DNA of 12,557 nt, taken from assembly GCA_030621945.1 (NCBI GenBank), contig JAUXGS010000009.1, positions 1-12,557 on the forward strand, given 5' to 3'. Position numbers and translations under genes: made by a program. The stretch is from Methanosarcinales archaeon (lineage in GTDB: Archaea; Halobacteriota; Syntropharchaeia; Alkanophagales; Methanospirareceae). Shown piece after piece: positions 1 through 6,973 of this stretch; position 1 is the stretch's first letter; the number at the start of each line of letters is the position of its first letter. The notes beneath the pieces are model-generated. The model searched no databases. It was given only the letters and a program-made list of their open reading frames with translations, and was not told the origin of the DNA.

Positions 1-117
1 GATATTATGCCAATCGCTAACGTAGCCGTTCCAAGTTGCTGTTACATTCCAATCGGTGCTATTCCAGATTCTTACATGTTCTGAATGTCCGCCTGTGCCT
101 GCGCAGGGATATGTGTA
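1..117. repeat. Left copy of 117-bp perfect inverted repeat
   Basis: Bases 1-117 are the exact reverse complement of 12441-12557, checked base by base. The first mismatch inward is at 118. The copy encodes residues 632-670 of the PLD-like protein, from YTYPC to DWHNI. Beyond 118 the two sequences are still related but differ at many positions, including synonymous ones. Confidence 0.97.
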
Positions 118-2010
118 AAGTTTACTAACAGTGATGTTACATGAAGGGGTGATTGTGCCGTTGTGCGTGCCGGATATGCTTGGGTATGTTCCCGATCCTG
201 TATCGAAGACCGCCTTTACCGGTGAGCCATCATACCAGTCATAAAGAAACACATCAGTATAAAATTCGGCTACGTCTTTATTTTCGATGATCAGACCTAC
301 TTCCCTGTTGTTTCTCGGACTATGCTCGTTCCAATTGATGCTGGAGATCAAAACTTCACTGCGATCAACGATCACACCTTTAGTGTGTGTTTTGTTGAGT
401 CCTATCACTTCGTTATTTATCAACTTTGCCTCAAGATTTAATCCTTCATCTGTGGCAATATCATTGACGTACTCGATCGTCTCCTCATTGCGCTCCTTCC
501 CGTATTTGGAATCCAGTAATATCTTTACTTCGCAACCTCTCCTTGATGCGTTAATCGCTGCTTCTAAGAACGGATTCGGCTTTGGGTCAGCATACGTCCC
601 CCAGTCCTTGTAGATATAAAGCTGCTCGACATAAACGGAATTTTTTGCTCCTTTTATCATCCCGATAATAGATTTCGTTTGCATCAATGCGGTATCAGGA
701 GCTAAGACCGTAGAAATATTAAACTCGCCAGAAATAGTTTTGCTCTCAAACGGATGTGAGTAATTGCCAGTCGGGATTGTGCGATTTGGCACGAAATCAA
801 GAGGAGGGCAGCCATATTTATTCCCGTAGATCGAATCGTTTGCAGTGAAAGGGAAACTGTCCTTGCTTGCAGGCTTCCAGTCTTCAAAGAATACCTCGCT
901 GAAATAATCTGTCACATTTGAATTGTTTATAATAATGCCCCAGCCTCTGTTCCCAAAAGTATTATTGACCGGCACACCAGTATTTTTCCAGTTCTCGGAC
1001 ATTACCATCGTCGTTTCATTGTCTATAAATGCATATTTCGCATGATTGAACGCATATCTGTCATGAATACCTCTGTCTCCGTCGGTTATCATAAACCTGA
1101 CCTCTCCACCTGCAGTAACGGTTTGGTTTGCAATGTACCTTTCTTCATCGGCAATCCCATTTACGGGGTTGCCTTCAAGCATTATTTTAACGTCAACGCC
1201 CCGTTCTAGCGCATCTATTATATGGTCCATCAAATAGAAATTATGAAATTGGTAAACGTTCAAGTAGATTGATTCCTGTGCGTTATCAATTGCATTTCCA
1301 ATCTCGCTAAAGCTGCTGTCCGGCGAGGTAAATACCGTTACATTCCCTTCAAAGTTGAAAGTTTCATAAGGGAAGTGTGACTGTCCAATGACGTATACCC
1401 GATAATCATCCCAATCAGCAGAGGTATTTGTATCTTCATATTGCCCGGTTGTCTCGTTTCTATCCCGTTCTAAGATAGCTCCTTCATTTACGTCTTTCGC
1501 TGGAATACCGCTCCATCCAGCACCTGCATATATGGAGTTACCGTAAATCACGACATCTATTATCCCGCCTTCGTTATCTTTCAGGATTACTTCATCACCA
1601 TCATTATTGAGCCATACAATTCCAATCTTATCCATATCTGGTGTCGGGTCAGAATCCACACCATATTCAAAATCCGCCTCCTGAAGCATCTCTTCATAAA
1701 ACGCAGTTGCGTTATAAGCGAGGTATCGGCTACTTCCAGCATCTATATTCGCTCCGTCCGGGAACGTAATAACCCCCTCAACGTCTGTTATCCGCCAGCC
1801 ACCTACGTTGATTGAACTTTCAGTGGGATTGTGTATTCTTATGAATTCACCATCGGTATCCCCCTCCAGATAGGTATCATAATATATTTCGGTAATGATA
1901 GGTGCGTGACTCATTGCCGTGGCAGAGCATCCAAAGCACCCAAATGCTATTGTTGCGAATATAACAGCGAATATCAAAACTCTTCTAATATCTCCTTTTC
2001 CACTTATCAT
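1..2010 (-). CDS. Exported lamin-tail / phospholipase D-like protein (HKD family), C-terminus cut by the window edge
   Basis: The minus-strand frame is open for 670 codons from the ATG at 2010 to base 1, with no stop. Residues 8-30 form a hydrophobic signal segment (RRVLIFAVIFATIAFGCFGC), possibly a lipoprotein-type signal because of the cysteines. Residues about 35-175 resemble a lamin-tail domain (ITEIYYDT, GEFIRIHNPTES, GWRITDVEG, DEVILKDNEG). Two phospholipase-D units follow. Their HxKx4D motifs are HAKYAFID (H323, K325, D330) and HTKGVIVD (H542, K544, D549), each followed by an S-x-N-W segment. Two HKD motifs make a full PLD active site, so a secreted phosphodiesterase acting on nucleic acid or phospholipid is likely; the substrate cannot be read from sequence. 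From residue 603 (DTGSGTYP) begins an unrecognised beta-rich domain, shared with the gene at the right edge. An SD sequence supports this start. Several N-x-S/T sequons fit a surface location. Confidence 0.92.
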   Translation of the reverse strand, partial: MISGKGDIRRVLIFAVIFATIAFGCFGCSATAMSHAPIITEIYYDTYLEGDTDGEFIRIHNPTESSINVGGWRITDVEGVITFPDGANIDAGSSRYLAYNATAFYEEMLQEADFEYGVDSDPTPDMDKIGIVWLNNDGDEVILKDNEGGIIDVVIYGNSIYAGAGWSGIPAKDVNEGAILERDRNETTGQYEDTNTSADWDDYRVYVIGQSHFPYETFNFEGNVTVFTSPDSSFSEIGNAIDNAQESIYLNVYQFHNFYLMDHIIDALERGVDVKIMLEGNPVNGIADEERYIANQTVTAGGEVRFMITDGDRGIHDRYAFNHAKYAFIDNETTMVMSENWKNTGVPVNNTFGNRGWGIIINNSNVTDYFSEVFFEDWKPASKDSFPFTANDSIYGNKYGCPPLDFVPNRTIPTGNYSHPFESKTISGEFNISTVLAPDTALMQTKSIIGMIKGAKNSVYVEQLYIYKDWGTYADPKPNPFLEAAINASRRGCEVKILLDSKYGKERNEETIEYVNDIATDEGLNLEAKLINNEVIGLNKTHTKGVIVDRSEVLISSINWNEHSPRNNREVGLIIENKDVAEFYTDVFLYDWYDGSPVKAVFDTGSGTYPSISGTHNGTITPSCNITVSKLYTYPCAGTGGHSEHVRIWNSTDWNVTATWNGYVSDWHNI

Positions 2011-2015
2011 TTTAT

Positions 2016-2024
2016 CTCACCCCC
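2016..2024 (-). promoter_or_regulatory. Shine-Dalgarno site of the PLD-like gene
   Basis: Read on the minus strand, GGGGGTGAG stands 5 nt before the ATG at 2010. It contains GGTGA, complementary to the archaeal 16S rRNA tail. This fixes the start and means the mRNA has a leader. Confidence 0.65.
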
Positions 2025-2126
2025 GAACCTTCAGTTTTGTGGTATCTCGTTCCAAGTCATTCGTTCGTCACAAAAACCGTCTAAAACCCTCGCGTTTCGC
2101 TAACTTACTTTTCCCTTTTGTATCTT

Positions 2127-2140
2127 CCTTTTATACAATA
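2127..2140 (-). promoter_or_regulatory. Candidate TATA box upstream of the PLD-like gene
   Basis: The 139-bp gap 2011-2149 separates two same-strand genes. On the minus strand it contains TATTGTATAAAAGG just after the stop of the HD gene, about 115 nt before the PLD start. A TTTTT run at 2072-2076 (minus strand) could end upstream transcripts. The TATA match is only fair, and the gap holds no reading frame I would call a gene. Confidence 0.3.
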
Positions 2141-2149
2141 TCGCCTTTT

Positions 2150-3406
2150 TCAACCCCACAATACCTCCTCAGCAGCTTTCTTTACCTCTGCTCTATATTC
2201 TTCCGGTGTATAGACGCCTATTTTATATTTTTCCTGAAATACGCGACTGAGCATAGAAACCAGCGATGATACTTCCCGTAAACTCTTGAACTCGTTCCCA
2301 ATAACCACTTTCGCAGCACTTTCTTCTAACTCCTCTCCTTTTTGCTTTTGAAAATCCAGCAAGACGTATTTTCTATCTACACCCGCTCGCTTGCTTATTT
2401 CCTCTTCAACTTCCCTTAACCTTTGTTCTTCACTTAATTCTTCTGCGATGCATTCGGGCAGCTCGTTTATGCTTGTATATACCGCCCGTTTGAACAACCG
2501 CCGCTCGTTAATCCGCGTCATCATCTCTTTTGGATAGCCCTTCGCGTTCCTTAATGCAATGTTTATTTCGGAATCGTCGGTTTTCCTTAATGTGGCTGCG
2601 TAGTCCTTAGCATCCGTTTCAGATTTTGTTTCGATGACCTTTTCAAGTGCGTTCAAGAACATCAACTGCGCTATCCGACCTGTGTGATGGTTATAAACCG
2701 TGGGGTGCATCAAGAATCGCGAAAAGAGCAGATATTCGGCAGGTAGTACTCCCTTCTCAGTTATAACCAGTTCTTCTTTGAAGAAATCCAGCCCTTGAAT
2801 AAGCCTTACGTTGTCCACAACGCCGTATGCCACGCCGGTATAATATGAATCCCGGACTAAATAATCCATCTTGTCCACGTCTATCTCGCCGTATAAAATC
2901 TTTGAAAGATCCCGCACAGTTCGATTTTCAGCCTGTTCCCCTTTTATGTAGCCCAGTATCTTTCGCTTGTCCAAGCGATATTCTTCTACGACTTCCGTAA
3001 TACTCGGTGCGAATGATTCGGCGTCTTTCTTCTTCTCCTGCTCGTCTTCATCCGTAAAAAGCACGTATTCAATGTCTTCATGGCTTCTCCTCGTGAATTT
3101 TTGTATCAGTGGCTCTGTCACGTGCGAATAAGGACCATGTCCGACGTCATGGATCAACGAAGCGACAAGAAGCTCTTTCTCTTCCTCTTTCTCTACTTCG
3201 AGTTGGTCAAGCAGAACGTTCATCAGATGGTACGTTCCGAGTGAATGCTCAAACCGCGTATGATTCGCGCCGGGATAAACTAAATACGAGAAGCCGAGTT
3301 GTCTTATCCTCCTCAGCCGCTGCATCTCCACGGTGTCTACTATCGATCTGGCAAGCTCGTCTAATTCTATGTATCCGTGCAGAGGATCTCTTATTACCTT
3401 ACGCAT
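2150..3406 (-). CDS. HD-superfamily phosphohydrolase (dNTPase / SAMHD1-like, COG1078 type)
   Basis: This is a 418-residue cytoplasmic protein. The N-terminus MRKVIRDPLHGYIELD and the following RLRRIRQLGFSYLVYPGANH are typical of COG1078-type HD proteins, related to deoxynucleoside triphosphate triphosphohydrolases. Metal ligands are visible in order: H54 in RFEHSLG, H86-D87 in LIHDVGHGPYSH, and the aspartates of IDVDKMDYLVRDS (D176/D178). H90 and H95 complete the usual active-site set. The C-terminal third (about 250-418) is charged and mostly helical. Family members hydrolyse phosphate esters of nucleotides, often dNTP to nucleoside plus triphosphate; the exact substrate is not known here. 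A TTG lies one codon upstream at 3409, but the ATG at 3406 is preferred. It lies 40 bp after thiDN on the same strand and could be co-transcribed or start from an AT-rich stretch near 3434-3446. Confidence 0.9.
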   Translation of the reverse strand: MRKVIRDPLHGYIELDELARSIVDTVEMQRLRRIRQLGFSYLVYPGANHTRFEHSLGTYHLMNVLLDQLEVEKEEEKELLVASLIHDVGHGPYSHVTEPLIQKFTRRSHEDIEYVLFTDEDEQEKKKDAESFAPSITEVVEEYRLDKRKILGYIKGEQAENRTVRDLSKILYGEIDVDKMDYLVRDSYYTGVAYGVVDNVRLIQGLDFFKEELVITEKGVLPAEYLLFSRFLMHPTVYNHHTGRIAQLMFLNALEKVIETKSETDAKDYAATLRKTDDSEINIALRNAKGYPKEMMTRINERRLFKRAVYTSINELPECIAEELSEEQRLREVEEEISKRAGVDRKYVLLDFQKQKGEELEESAAKVVIGNEFKSLREVSSLVSMLSRVFQEKYKIGVYTPEEYRAEVKKAAEEVLWG

Positions 3407-3446
3407 CAACCTTTCTTTATGTACTAAATTTTAATCAAATAAAAGT

Positions 3447-4793
3447 TTATCGCTGTTCTAACCCTTCCATGATACTCTTCACTTTTTCTGCAACTTCCAC
3501 TGCTGTATTGCCAAAAATTCTCACCATTGGTTCCTTCCCCATCGCACCGAGATCGAAGATTACATCAGGGACAAACTCACCGCTCGCTTCTCGTACACCC
3601 CACTCCATGGTTTTCACGTCTGCCGGTTCTTTAGCACGTTCAAATGAGGAAATTTGCATTCCCAACTTTTTGCAAGCCTCGACGATCTCCGAGGAGTATT
3701 TCACGTTCATAGCGCTTCTGCGCTCTTTATCCTGTTCCATCATCACCAATATCAGCCGTGCAACATGGCTACTGACGCCGAAATCCACACAACCGACATT
3801 TACACCCTCTTTCGTAGGAACTATTCTGCCATTCACCGCCGCAACGTCTTTCTCGCTTGCTGCACCCGCTATTGCCATACCTATGTTCGTGCCAACCTCA
3901 GGAATGATAGTTTCAAAACCTTCTATTTTTGCCAGCATTCTGACAGCTTCCTTTACGTTTTCTAAGGTCCAATATCTGTCAGCGTCTTTCCGTAATCCCT
4001 GCACCTGGTCTACCACGATCATGGAGGACACTTCCTCGCCACCTGCTATAGCGCCATACACGATTTTTTTTGCCGCTGCTGCGGCCTCTCGTAACTTGTT
4101 ACCCTTTGCCAATTCAGCAGCCAAAGCCGCGGAAAAGGAACACCCAGCACCGTGCACTATCCGCTCCGTTTTTACGATGGGAGAGCTTATTTCCACGAAT
4201 CCACCGCCATTGTAAAGCAAATCAGTTGCTTTCCCGGCTGCTATTTCATGCTCGAGATGTCCGCCTTTTATAATTACTGCCGCTGCACCCAGTTTGTGTA
4301 TTTTACGGGCGGCGTCTTTTGCATCCGCTGTATCCCGTATCTCCATCCCGGAAATAAAGCTTGCTTCTGGAACATTTGGCGTTACAACCGTGCACAGAGG
4401 TAAAAGCTGCTCGATGAGTATACTCAATGCATTTTCTTCGAGTAAAACGCCTCCTGAGCCCGCTTTCATCACGGGGTCTAAAACAAAAGGGATTTTGTAT
4501 CGCCTGAGCGCCTTCGTTACTACATCTATCATTGCCGCGGAATATAACATGCCGGTTTTTGCATAATCCACCGCAAGGCCGTTATCTCCCATAATCGCTG
4601 CTATCTGAGCATCCACGAGTTCCACTGGCACTTCATGCACCTCGTGCACGCCATACGAGTTTTGAGCGGTGATGGCGGTAAGCACCGATGTGCCATAAAC
4701 GCCCAGTGCAGCAAACGTTTTTATATCTGCCTGTATCCCTGCGCCACCACTGCAATCCGAGCCCCCGATAGTCATTACCCTTCTTGCTCTCAT
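3447..4793 (-). CDS. thiDN: Bifunctional HMP/HMP-phosphate kinase - ThiN-type thiamine-phosphate synthase (ThiDN)
   Basis: This 448-residue fusion makes thiamine phosphate. Residues 1-265 are Thi[21 protein letters not shown] at the N-terminus, [11 protein letters not shown], the DPVMKAGSG substrate loop and the [16 protein letters not shown] anion-hole segment. ThiD phosphorylates hydroxymethylpyrimidine twice, giving HMP-pyrophosphate. Residues about 275-445 are ThiN ([59 protein letters not shown]), which joins HMP-PP with hydroxyethylthiazole phosphate in place of ThiE. This fusion is characteristic of archaea. Length and motifs look intact. The start at 4793 places the glycine-rich loop correctly. 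The gene begins 23 nt after the receiver gene on the same strand, so they may share a transcript. No room exists for a TPP riboswitch, so control by thiamine at this site is not indicated. Confidence 0.95.
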   Translation of the reverse strand: MRARRVMTIGGSDCSGGAGIQADIKTFAALGVYGTSVLTAITAQNSYGVHEVHEVPVELVDAQIAAIMGDNGLAVDYAKTGMLYSAAMIDVVTKALRRYKIPFVLDPVMKAGSGGVLLEENALSILIEQLLPLCTVVTPNVPEASFISGMEIRDTADAKDAARKIHKLGAAAVIIKGGHLEHEIAAGKATDLLYNGGGFVEISSPIVKTERIVHGAGCSFSAALAAELAKGNKLREAAAAAKKIVYGAIAGGEEVSSMIVVDQVQGLRKDADRYWTLENVKEAVRMLAKIEGFETIIPEVGTNIGMAIAGAASEKDVAAVNGRIVPTKEGVNVGCVDFGVSSHVARLILVMMEQDKERRSAMNVKYSSEIVEACKKLGMQISSFERAKEPADVKTMEWGVREASGEFVPDVIFDLGAMGKEPMVRIFGNTAVEVAEKVKSIMEGLEQR

Positions 4794-4816
4794 CGTTCAC
4801 TATTAATTATCTATAT

Positions 4817-5206
4817 TCATAGGGTGGCGGTCATACAATTCTCGATTGCATCAATCAGTCTTCTCGTAGTAAACGACTTTTCTATGAAATCAACTACCTG
4901 TTTCCCAGCGAGCAAGCCTCTTTCCTCAGCTTCTGGCAGATGAATGGCGCTTAGTAATATAATTTTCACCTCTGATAATCTACTGTCCCCTTCTATCGCA
5001 CTTAAGATCTCCCGGGTTGCCAATCCCGGCATCATTATATCCAGTAGAATCACATCAGGCACTTCCTCTTTTAATTCTTCTAAACACTCTTGCCCATCTT
5101 TTGCCTTGATTGTTCGATAGTTATTTCCTTCTAAAATTCGTGCAATCATGTTCAACACACCGGGTTCATCGTCCACAATCATTACAGTTTTTGCCTTGCT
5201 CGTCAT
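4817..5206 (-). CDS. Stand-alone CheY-like response regulator (receiver domain only)
   Basis: This is a 129-residue receiver with no output domain. Using the ATG at 5206 as residue 1, the acidic pair is D12-D13 (MIVDDEP), the phospho-acceptor is D56 (ILLDIMMPG), the switch serine is S86 (IILLSAIH) and the conserved lysine is K110 (DFIEKSF). The usual proline after that lysine is replaced by serine. All catalytic residues are therefore present. The start at 5206 forms an ATGA overlap with the stop of the upstream regulator gene and has GGGA 5 nt before it, suggesting translational coupling; an in-frame ATG at 5215 is the alternative. It probably relays phosphate in the same pathway as the upstream PAS-GAF protein, but no histidine kinase is in view. 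Its output is unknown. Confidence 0.92.
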   Translation of the reverse strand: MTSKAKTVMIVDDEPGVLNMIARILEGNNYRTIKAKDGQECLEELKEEVPDVILLDIMMPGLATREILSAIEGDSRLSEVKIILLSAIHLPEAEERGLLAGKQVVDFIEKSFTTRRLIDAIENCMTATL

Positions 5207-6696
5207 TGTTCCCATTTTTTATTAATTTTATCAGGCTCTGCAACAGCTACAAATTGGAGTGGTCCTTTTTTGCCTATTATTAGCGAAGCCCATAATTGCG
5301 CTTTGAATTCCGAGCCATCTTTTCCCACTCCGATTAATTCCCCTTCCCAGTTTCCTCTCTCCTTCACAGCAGTTAGAATATCTTCAGTTCCTTCTTCTCC
5401 CTCTCCGTGTTCCCAAAATTCTGTGCAGGGGTGCCCTAACACGTCCTTCTCTCTATCATAGCCCCACATCTTCAAGAATGCGGGATTTACGTATGTTAGT
5501 TTACATTCCATGTCTGCCATAAGAACAGGACTACGAGAAAGTTCAATTGCATTTACCTTGAGTCTTAACTCCTCCTCGAGCTTAATTTTTGCAATACCGC
5601 CAGCAATCCCTTCTGAGACCCCTTCAATCAAACTTCTATCCTCTCCGGATAGCGTTCTTCCAGACCTCATAAGAATAAGGAGTATACCATGAAGCTCACC
5701 TTTGGTCTTTAGTGGAACCGCGCACATCTCTTCGAGATCATATTCCTTAGCTAAGCCATGTGCATACATGGCAAGCTCATTCCCTTTCATGTCCTCCCAC
5801 TTTTCTTTGAACTCGAAAAAGACTGGCTCTCTGCAATTGATTGCCGCTGTTGCAACACCTTCTTTCCACTCTTCAATCTCCCGGTGCCGATTATTTCCTA
5901 AATCCCCCCCCGGGGGATAACCCCCCTGTGCTAACCCCGAAAAGGCATTATTCTCTGGATTGTATATCAATATATCCCCCATATCGTAACCGATCACCTC
6001 ACGCAGGTCTTCGAGAATACTCGAACATAGTTGGTCAATCGTATATGAACGATTAACTGACTCTCCAAGAAGCCTATGCAGTTCAGAAAGATGTTTAATT
6101 CTCTCTTCCCTTCTGACTTTTTCTGAAGCATCTTCAATAATTGCGATAATAGAGAAAGAGCCATCAGGGTTTCTCATTTTTCTTGCTTTAATATTTAAAA
6201 CTCTTCCTTCCCTATCTTTTGCCCTGCTCTCAATTTCTTCTGACTTCCCTTCAATAATCGCTCCTATTTTACCCTGGTTATAACCTTCGCGGGGTCTATC
6301 AAAGAAGGCATGATAATATTTCTGCCCGATGCAGTCCCCATAAAGGGCAATCAAATACCTATTCATGAAGAGGACAGTGTAATCAAAGTCAAGAACCAGA
6401 ACGCCCTCAGGTATATCAGACAAGATGTGAGAGAGAATCTTCTCGGTATATGTCTTTTCCTTGTCGCTCAATCTAAAGATAGACTGCAAAGGCGCTCTGC
6501 TCACGAACCATACCCTTGCTCTTCCTATTTGCTTGTATGTGAGACGCCCGTCAGCTCTCAAGCGATTCAAGTATTTGGATAGCGTATGCCTTTCCAGGTG
6601 TACGATTTTTGAAAGTTCGTCAATCGTTGCACCGGTCTCACCCATGTTCTGTATAGCTCGGATTATCCTATTAGATGTTACCTCTTCCGCGGTCAT
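5203..6696 (-). CDS. HTH-PAS-GAF-PAS sensor regulator without a kinase domain
   Basis: The protein has 497 residues from the ATG at 6696. Residues about 7-72 form a winged helix-turn-helix (NRIIRAIQNMGETGATIDELSK, then HTLSKYLNRLRADGRLTYKQ). Residues about 88-190 are a PAS domain (GVLVLDFDYTVLFMNR, ending FSIIAIIEDASEKVRREE), followed by a short helical linker. About 210-375 is a GAF domain (LCSSILEDLREVIGYD, then CAVPLKTKGELHGILLIL). About 380-490 is a second PAS (VLMADMECKLTYVNPAFLKMWGY). No H-box or HATPase follows, so this is a DNA-binding sensor and not a histidine kinase. The ligand is unknown. A TATA-like CTTATATA about 27 nt before 6696, and the absence of an SD, argue for a leaderless mRNA; an in-frame GTG at 6753 would extend the N-terminus by 19 residues but would place that promoter inside the gene. 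It is divergent from the peptidase gene and may control it (inference). Confidence 0.88.
   Translation of the reverse strand: MTAEEVTSNRIIRAIQNMGETGATIDELSKIVHLERHTLSKYLNRLRADGRLTYKQIGRARVWFVSRAPLQSIFRLSDKEKTYTEKILSHILSDIPEGVLVLDFDYTVLFMNRYLIALYGDCIGQKYYHAFFDRPREGYNQGKIGAIIEGKSEEIESRAKDREGRVLNIKARKMRNPDGSFSIIAIIEDASEKVRREERIKHLSELHRLLGESVNRSYTIDQLCSSILEDLREVIGYDMGDILIYNPENNAFSGLAQGGYPPGGDLGNNRHREIEEWKEGVATAAINCREPVFFEFKEKWEDMKGNELAMYAHGLAKEYDLEEMCAVPLKTKGELHGILLILMRSGRTLSGEDRSLIEGVSEGIAGGIAKIKLEEELRLKVNAIELSRSPVLMADMECKLTYVNPAFLKMWGYDREKDVLGHPCTEFWEHGEGEEGTEDILTAVKERGNWEGELIGVGKDGSEFKAQLWASLIIGKKGPLQFVAVAEPDKINKKWEQ
5904..5926. repeat. C8-G5-ATAA-C6 homopolymer tract with hairpin potential inside the regulator gene
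   Basis: Eight C (5904-5911), five G (5912-5916), ATAA, then six C (5921-5926). The G5 and C5 arms with the ATAA loop can fold into a compact hairpin on either strand. The tract encodes a Gly/Pro loop (GGYPPGGD, residues 258-265) inside the GAF domain, so a change of one base in either run would truncate the protein there. Confidence 0.8.
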
Positions 6697-6719
6697 TAGA
6701 TGAGAGTTTGAAACGTGGG

Positions 6720-6727
6720 TATATAAG
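6720..6727 (-). promoter_or_regulatory. BRE/TATA promoter of the HTH-PAS-GAF-PAS gene
   Basis: On the minus strand the sequence GGAAAGGCTTATATACC has a purine-rich BRE-like part followed by CTTATATA. Its centre is about 27 nt before the ATG at 6696, the usual TATA-to-start distance in archaea, so transcription would begin at or next to the start codon. This position decided the start chosen for that gene. Confidence 0.6.
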
Positions 6728-6763
6728 CCTTTCCATTTATGGCTACCATTCACGGTAAAAACG

Positions 6764-6780
6764 GAAATCTTTTTATATCT
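6764..6780 (+). promoter_or_regulatory. BRE/TATA promoter candidate for the peptidase gene
   Basis: Plus-strand GAAATCTTTTTATATCT fits a BRE plus TATA box. Transcription would start around 6800-6806, on the left arm of the dyad at 6800-6823, leaving a leader of about 170 nt before 6974. A second AT-rich candidate is near 6877-6890 (GATATAGATATAATG), which would give a much shorter leader. Confidence 0.45.
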
Positions 6781-6799
6781 ACAATCAAAATTATTATCG

Positions 6800-6823
6800 T
6801 CGGTAACCGTAAAAGGTTACCGA
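6800..6823. promoter_or_regulatory. Perfect 9-bp dyad, possible operator or 5' leader hairpin
   Basis: Left arm TCGGTAACC (6800-6808), spacer GTAAAA (6809-6814), right arm GGTTACCGA (6815-6823); the arms are exact reverse complements. The site is in the divergent gap, about 25 nt downstream of the plus-strand TATA candidate. It can be a protein-binding dyad for the adjacent HTH regulator or a stem-loop at the 5' end of the peptidase mRNA. A related half-site (CGGTAA) recurs at 6753-6758. Confidence 0.6.
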
Positions 6824-6918
6824 GAAGGCGCACTTTGAAGCGGATAAGGCGAAAAAAAAGCAATGTCTAAGAACAGAGATATAGATATAATGGGCACCGT
6901 GCGGAGGCTAATAGCAAG

Positions 6919-6931
6919 GGAGGGGTTGATG
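6919..6931 (+). promoter_or_regulatory. Strong Shine-Dalgarno before an alternative peptidase start (ATG 6929)
   Basis: GGAGG at 6919-6923 stands 5 nt before an in-frame ATG at 6929, a better SD match than the GGGGGCGA ahead of the ATG at 6974. Starting here would add 15 mostly basic residues before the signal peptide. The 6974 start is preferred only because it gives a normal short n-region. Confidence 0.45.
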
Positions 6932-6973
6932 CTTGGAAGAAGGGCGCTAAAAATTAAAAAGTGGGGGCGAAAA

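Noticed and set aside
3109..4215. Long plus-strand open frame (about 368 codons) opposite thiDN and the HD gene.
   Set aside because: It overlaps two strongly recognised minus-strand genes antisense, its translation is low in charge and rich in Ser/Ala/Thr with no recognisable motifs, and no promoter or SD supports it.
4794..4816. TPP riboswitch upstream of thiDN.
   Set aside because: Only 23 nt separate thiDN from the preceding gene and no conserved TPP-box sequence is present.
6697..6753. GTG start at 6753 for the HTH-PAS-GAF-PAS protein.
   Set aside because: A good BRE/TATA at 6720-6727 would then lie inside the gene, and the added residues are not part of the winged helix. A leaderless start at 6696 fits better, though a TATA-like stretch near 6770-6780 keeps some doubt.
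6863..6973. N-terminal extension of the peptidase from the ATG at 6863.
   Set aside because: There is no SD before 6863 and the extra residues are very basic and precede a complete signal peptide. The region more likely holds leader sequence, a second promoter candidate and an SD for 6929.
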